This document shows, piece by piece, positions 61,395-64,000 of a stretch of DNA of 64,000 nucleotides. The position numbers and the translations under genes were made by a program. Origin of the DNA: Paenisporosarcina sp. FSL H8-0542 (GTDB lineage: Bacteria; Bacillota; Bacilli; Bacillales_A; Planococcaceae); NCBI RefSeq assembly GCF_038632915.1, contig NZ_CP152050.1:664501-728500 (forward strand). Reading direction: 5' to 3'. The notes beneath the pieces were generated by a model. It saw nothing but the letters and a program-made list of their open reading frames with translations. It did not search any database and was not told the DNA's origin. The first letter of the stretch is position 1. The number at the start of each line of letters is the position of its first letter.

Positions 61395-62645
61395 ATGGCC
61401 TTTAAAGACTATCCACAAAATATAAAAGTTCGGTTGATTACATCGTTTTTCAACCGTGCGGTATCATCAGCGGTCATGCCTTTCATGGCATTATTTTTTG
61501 CACAGGAAATGAGCAAGGTATGGGCAGGTATGTTTCTGGTATTCACAGTCATCGTCAGCTTTTTCACTAATTTGATCGGGGGCTATATTTCGGATCGATT
61601 CCCACGCAAAAGGGTGTTGCTCCTCACATCTTCCTTAAGTGCGTTGCTGTTTCTATTCATGACCTTGAGTCTATTACCTGAAGACAACTTGATTTGGTTA
61701 TTTGCGATTGCCTATGCAGCATTCGTAGTGACAAGCAGCCTAGGGCGACCTGCCATGCATGCGATCATCATCGATTCGACCACGCCTGAAAATCGAAAAG
61801 CAGTCTATGCCATTGAATACTGGCTCGTAAATCTATCTATGGCAATCGGTGCGGCACTTGGAGGATTGCTTTACGTCAACCATCAAATTGAACTGTTTGC
61901 CATGTTGACGGTCACATCGGCCAGTTTACCGATTGCTTATCATATATGGCTGCGGGATGAGTCCACAAGTAGATTGGAAAAACAGCATCAAAATGTATTA
62001 CTGGATGTAATTCAAAATTATAAAATTGCTTTTCAAGATATACCGTTTGTCAAAGTTGTCGTAGGCTCGATGTTTATTTTTGCCGCTGAGTTTTCACTTA
62101 ACAGTTACATCGGCGTTCGTCTCGCAGAAACGTTCGAGACGGTACAAATAGGGGAGTTCCAAGTGGGGGGAGTAAGGATGCTGAGTTACCTCAATATCCA
62201 AAATATGCTTCTCGTTGTGTGTTTTACGTTTATCATCAATAAACTCACTGATAGGTTCAATAAGAAAAATGTCTTACTGTTTGGACTTCTACTATATGGA
62301 ATCGGTTATGTAACGGTCACATCTGCCAACACGTGGTACATTTTAGTTCTCTTTAATATCATTGCAACACTGGGAGAACTGATTTATTCACCGATTCGAA
62401 ATACGGAAGAGGCAAACATGATGCCAGCCAATAAGAGGGGATCTTATTCTGCCTTTTCGAACCTATCATTCAGCGGTGCAGACTTGGTTGCTCGCTCCAC
62501 GATTATCATGGGTGCATACCTGGTCCCGACCATGATGTCCGTTTACATTGGAGTGATTCTGATGGCTGGTATCGTCTTGTTATATGCAGGTTTATTTATG
62601 AGCAAAAATGTTTCAAATGAAGGAATAATAAATGCAACTGTTTGA
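61395..62645 (+). CDS. MFS transporter, probably controlled by the SgrR-like protein
   Basis: 416 residues with about twelve membrane segments. Motif A GGYISDRFPRKRVLLLTS follows helix 2. Starts after AGGAGGGG. Paired SgrR/MFS genes are common in Bacillales, often for sugar or drug efflux; substrate unknown here. Confidence 0.9.
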   Translation: MAFKDYPQNIKVRLITSFFNRAVSSAVMPFMALFFAQEMSKVWAGMFLVFTVIVSFFTNLIGGYISDRFPRKRVLLLTSSLSALLFLFMTLSLLPEDNLIWLFAIAYAAFVVTSSLGRPAMHAIIIDSTTPENRKAVYAIEYWLVNLSMAIGAALGGLLYVNHQIELFAMLTVTSASLPIAYHIWLRDESTSRLEKQHQNVLLDVIQNYKIAFQDIPFVKVVVGSMFIFAAEFSLNSYIGVRLAETFETVQIGEFQVGGVRMLSYLNIQNMLLVVCFTFIINKLTDRFNKKNVLLFGLLLYGIGYVTVTSANTWYILVLFNIIATLGELIYSPIRNTEEANMMPANKRGSYSAFSNLSFSGADLVARSTIIMGAYLVPTMMSVYIGVILMAGIVLLYAGLFMSKNVSNEGIINATV

Positions 62646-62649
62646 AGGA

Positions 62650-62681
62650 AAAAGACCATCCAAAAGATGGTCTTTTTTCGT
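62650..62681 (+). terminator. Terminator of the MFS gene
   Basis: AAAAAGACCATC / GATGGTCTTTTT stem around CAAAA. Confidence 0.9.
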
Positions 62682-62827
62682 GCAAAGTGAATGATTTTAA
62701 AGTTGAAGCAGTTCATTTGTTATAATTGCATCGTGCAATATTTTACGAACCATTCAAAATCCGATAGTATAAGTAATAATTTAACATCAAATATCGAAAA
62801 GTATTTATTTAAAGGAGTACACTCAAG

Positions 62828-63667
62828 ATGTCTACACTCGCAATATCCAACTACTTGAAAGATCATGCACATCAAATAACGGAAGAATGGTTGACTGAGA
62901 GAGTAAAAGAGCCGGGTTCATTTTATTCTAATCAAGCTTCACCAGATGTGGAGAAACTCTTGAGAAAGCAGCATCAACATACCATTCAGTTATTGATATC
63001 AAGCTTTGATCAAAATGATTTCGATTTTCGGGAAAAACTTGATGAATGGGCTCAAACTGTAGCAAAGTCGCGAGTGGAACATCGAATAGCTATTCATGAA
63101 GTTATTAAATTTCTTGGAAAAACGAGAACGCTCTTTTGGGAATATATGAAACAATATATCGATCAAACGAATGAAGATGTTTGCAAACATCAAGTATCGG
63201 AATGGAGTGAAATGCTGAATTCCGGATTTGAACTGATGATTGTCAAGTTCTCTGAGTATTACCATGAATTCAACGAAAAACGATTGACCGAGCATCAGGC
63301 CTTGATAAAATTACTGGAAATACCACTCATCAAGATTTGTGATAAAATTTCTGTTCTTCCGGTAATCGGTGTGATTAATTCGGAACGTGGATTGTCCTTA
63401 CTTAATGATATCCCGATGAAGTGTAGTGAAAACATGGTAGAAAGTTTAATTATCGATCTTTCTGGTGTGATTGAAATTGAAGAAGTCGTTGCATTCCAGC
63501 TGACTCAACTTGTTCAAGTTTTGAACTTGATGGGGATTGAAAGCTTTATCTCCGGTATTCGGCCAGAAGTTGCAAGAAAAGCAATCAGTTTTGGAGAAGA
63601 ATTTCATGCAATTTCTAAAATATCTTCAGTTCAAGAAGTGATTGGAAAAAAGAACAATCAAATGTGA
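62828..63667 (+). CDS. RsbR-like stressosome protein
   Basis: 279 residues: N-terminal RsbRD-type helical part (MSTLAISNYLKDHAHQITEE ... IHEVIKFLGKTRTLFWEYM) and C-terminal STAS domain (about 160-275, LIIDLSGVIEIEEVVAFQLT). RsbR proteins form the stressosome, controlling general stress. The usual DxTGV loop is DLSGV here, with Ser in place of Thr. It is alone, without rsbS or rsbT. Own site AAAGGAG and terminator. Confidence 0.85.
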   Translation: MSTLAISNYLKDHAHQITEEWLTERVKEPGSFYSNQASPDVEKLLRKQHQHTIQLLISSFDQNDFDFREKLDEWAQTVAKSRVEHRIAIHEVIKFLGKTRTLFWEYMKQYIDQTNEDVCKHQVSEWSEMLNSGFELMIVKFSEYYHEFNEKRLTEHQALIKLLEIPLIKICDKISVLPVIGVINSERGLSLLNDIPMKCSENMVESLIIDLSGVIEIEEVVAFQLTQLVQVLNLMGIESFISGIRPEVARKAISFGEEFHAISKISSVQEVIGKKNNQM

Positions 63668-63689
63668 GTATCATTAAAATTCAAAAATA

Positions 63690-63727
63690 GGACACCTCCA
63701 ATTCTTTTCAAATTGGAGGTGTTTTTT
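63690..63727. terminator. Bidirectional terminator
   Basis: ACACCTCCAATT / AATTGGAGGTGT around CTTTTCA, T runs on both strands; between convergent genes. Confidence 0.9.
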
Positions 63728-63750
63728 CTTCTATTCAGTTTCACGATACT

Positions 63751-63954
63751 CTAGGACTTGTAAGATTTTTCTCTTTCACTTTTTTTCCGATGATTCGATG
63801 TCATTGGCTCATGTTTTGGTTTTAAGAATCCCTGCTCCACTAATTCCATCGAAATCTCTTCTTTTGGTGAAGTTGCATTAAAATCTTTCTTCTTTGGTGT
63901 TTGAGACAAGGGACCTGTAAAGTTAATAGCACCTTTATGATTGTCACTTCCCAT
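63751..63954 (-). CDS. Small hydrophilic hypothetical protein
   Basis: 67 residues: MGSDNHKGAINFTGPLSQTP KKKDFNATSPKEEISMELVE. ATG 63954 follows AAGGAGG at ideal spacing. Lys, Ser and Pro rich, probably disordered. Similar in style to small sporulation-type proteins, but no family recognised. Confidence 0.65.
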   Translation of the reverse strand: MGSDNHKGAINFTGPLSQTPKKKDFNATSPKEEISMELVEQGFLKPKHEPMTSNHRKKSEREKSYKS

Positions 63955-64000
63955 CAAAAAACCTCCTTAAAAGTATCGTTCCTTCTTAACATGGTTATAA

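Overview
The window is a 64 kb piece of a low-GC Gram-positive chromosome, most likely a spore-forming Bacillales species of the Planococcaceae type (Sporosarcina, Lysinibacillus or Solibacillus). Supporting signs are strong AGGAGG-type ribosome binding sites, frequent TTG/GTG starts, a CotA-like laccase, a sporulation-kinase-like histidine kinase, a stressosome RsbR-type protein and an S-layer-homology (SLH) surface protein. No rRNA, tRNA, CRISPR array, prophage or intact insertion sequence was seen.

Layout. 1-7.9 kb: end of a Bce-type two-component system, a lipoprotein, a BCCT osmolyte transporter, an unknown protein, a chimeric pseudogene (piece of selO joined to a piece of a restriction-type endonuclease), a two-gene membrane/secreted operon and intact selO. 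8-16.6 kb: Nudix hydrolase and acetyltransferase, then an accessory stretch with interspersed palindromic repeats, decayed gene fragments, a DUF1259 protein, a CotA-like laccase, a histidine-rich YmaF protein, two DinB proteins and a double-VOC protein. 17-23 kb: an HTH-TPR regulator of the RNPP layout, beside a shred of a second copy, next to a 1379-residue secreted subtilase carrying cohesin-like and dockerin domains. 23-32.6 kb: a vWA protein divergent from a small HTH-like protein, hypotheticals, an MFS transporter, an amidase broken by one nonsense codon, and a run of acetyltransferase, VOC and cupin genes. 32.9-38.4 kb: one 1834-residue surface protein (two lamin-tail domains, metallophosphoesterase, three SLH repeats). 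38.6-48 kb: a GGDEF/EAL pair, small-molecule enzymes, tiny membrane proteins, an erythromycin-esterase-like enzyme and a TmrB-like protein. 48-51.4 kb: thiamine salvage operon tenA-thiM-thiD-thiE behind two consecutive TPP riboswitches. 51.6-64 kb: patatin-like lipase, MarR/nitroreductase/monooxygenase operon, PAS histidine kinase, acetyltransferases (one frameshifted), PrsA-like lipoprotein, DUF1541 lipoprotein under a CsoR-like operator, a divergent SgrR-like regulator/MFS pair and an RsbR-like protein.

The most unusual signals are three intergenic arrays, of two unrelated sequence families, all with exactly 21 bp periodicity (26026, 51431 and 59224). Others are the chimeric selO/endonuclease pseudogene, the receptor-protease block with a remnant of a second receptor, the tandem TPP riboswitches, the copper-type operator before a His/Met-rich lipoprotein, and several genes broken by a single stop or frameshift. 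Functions are assigned from motifs and remembered family features only; no database search was possible.
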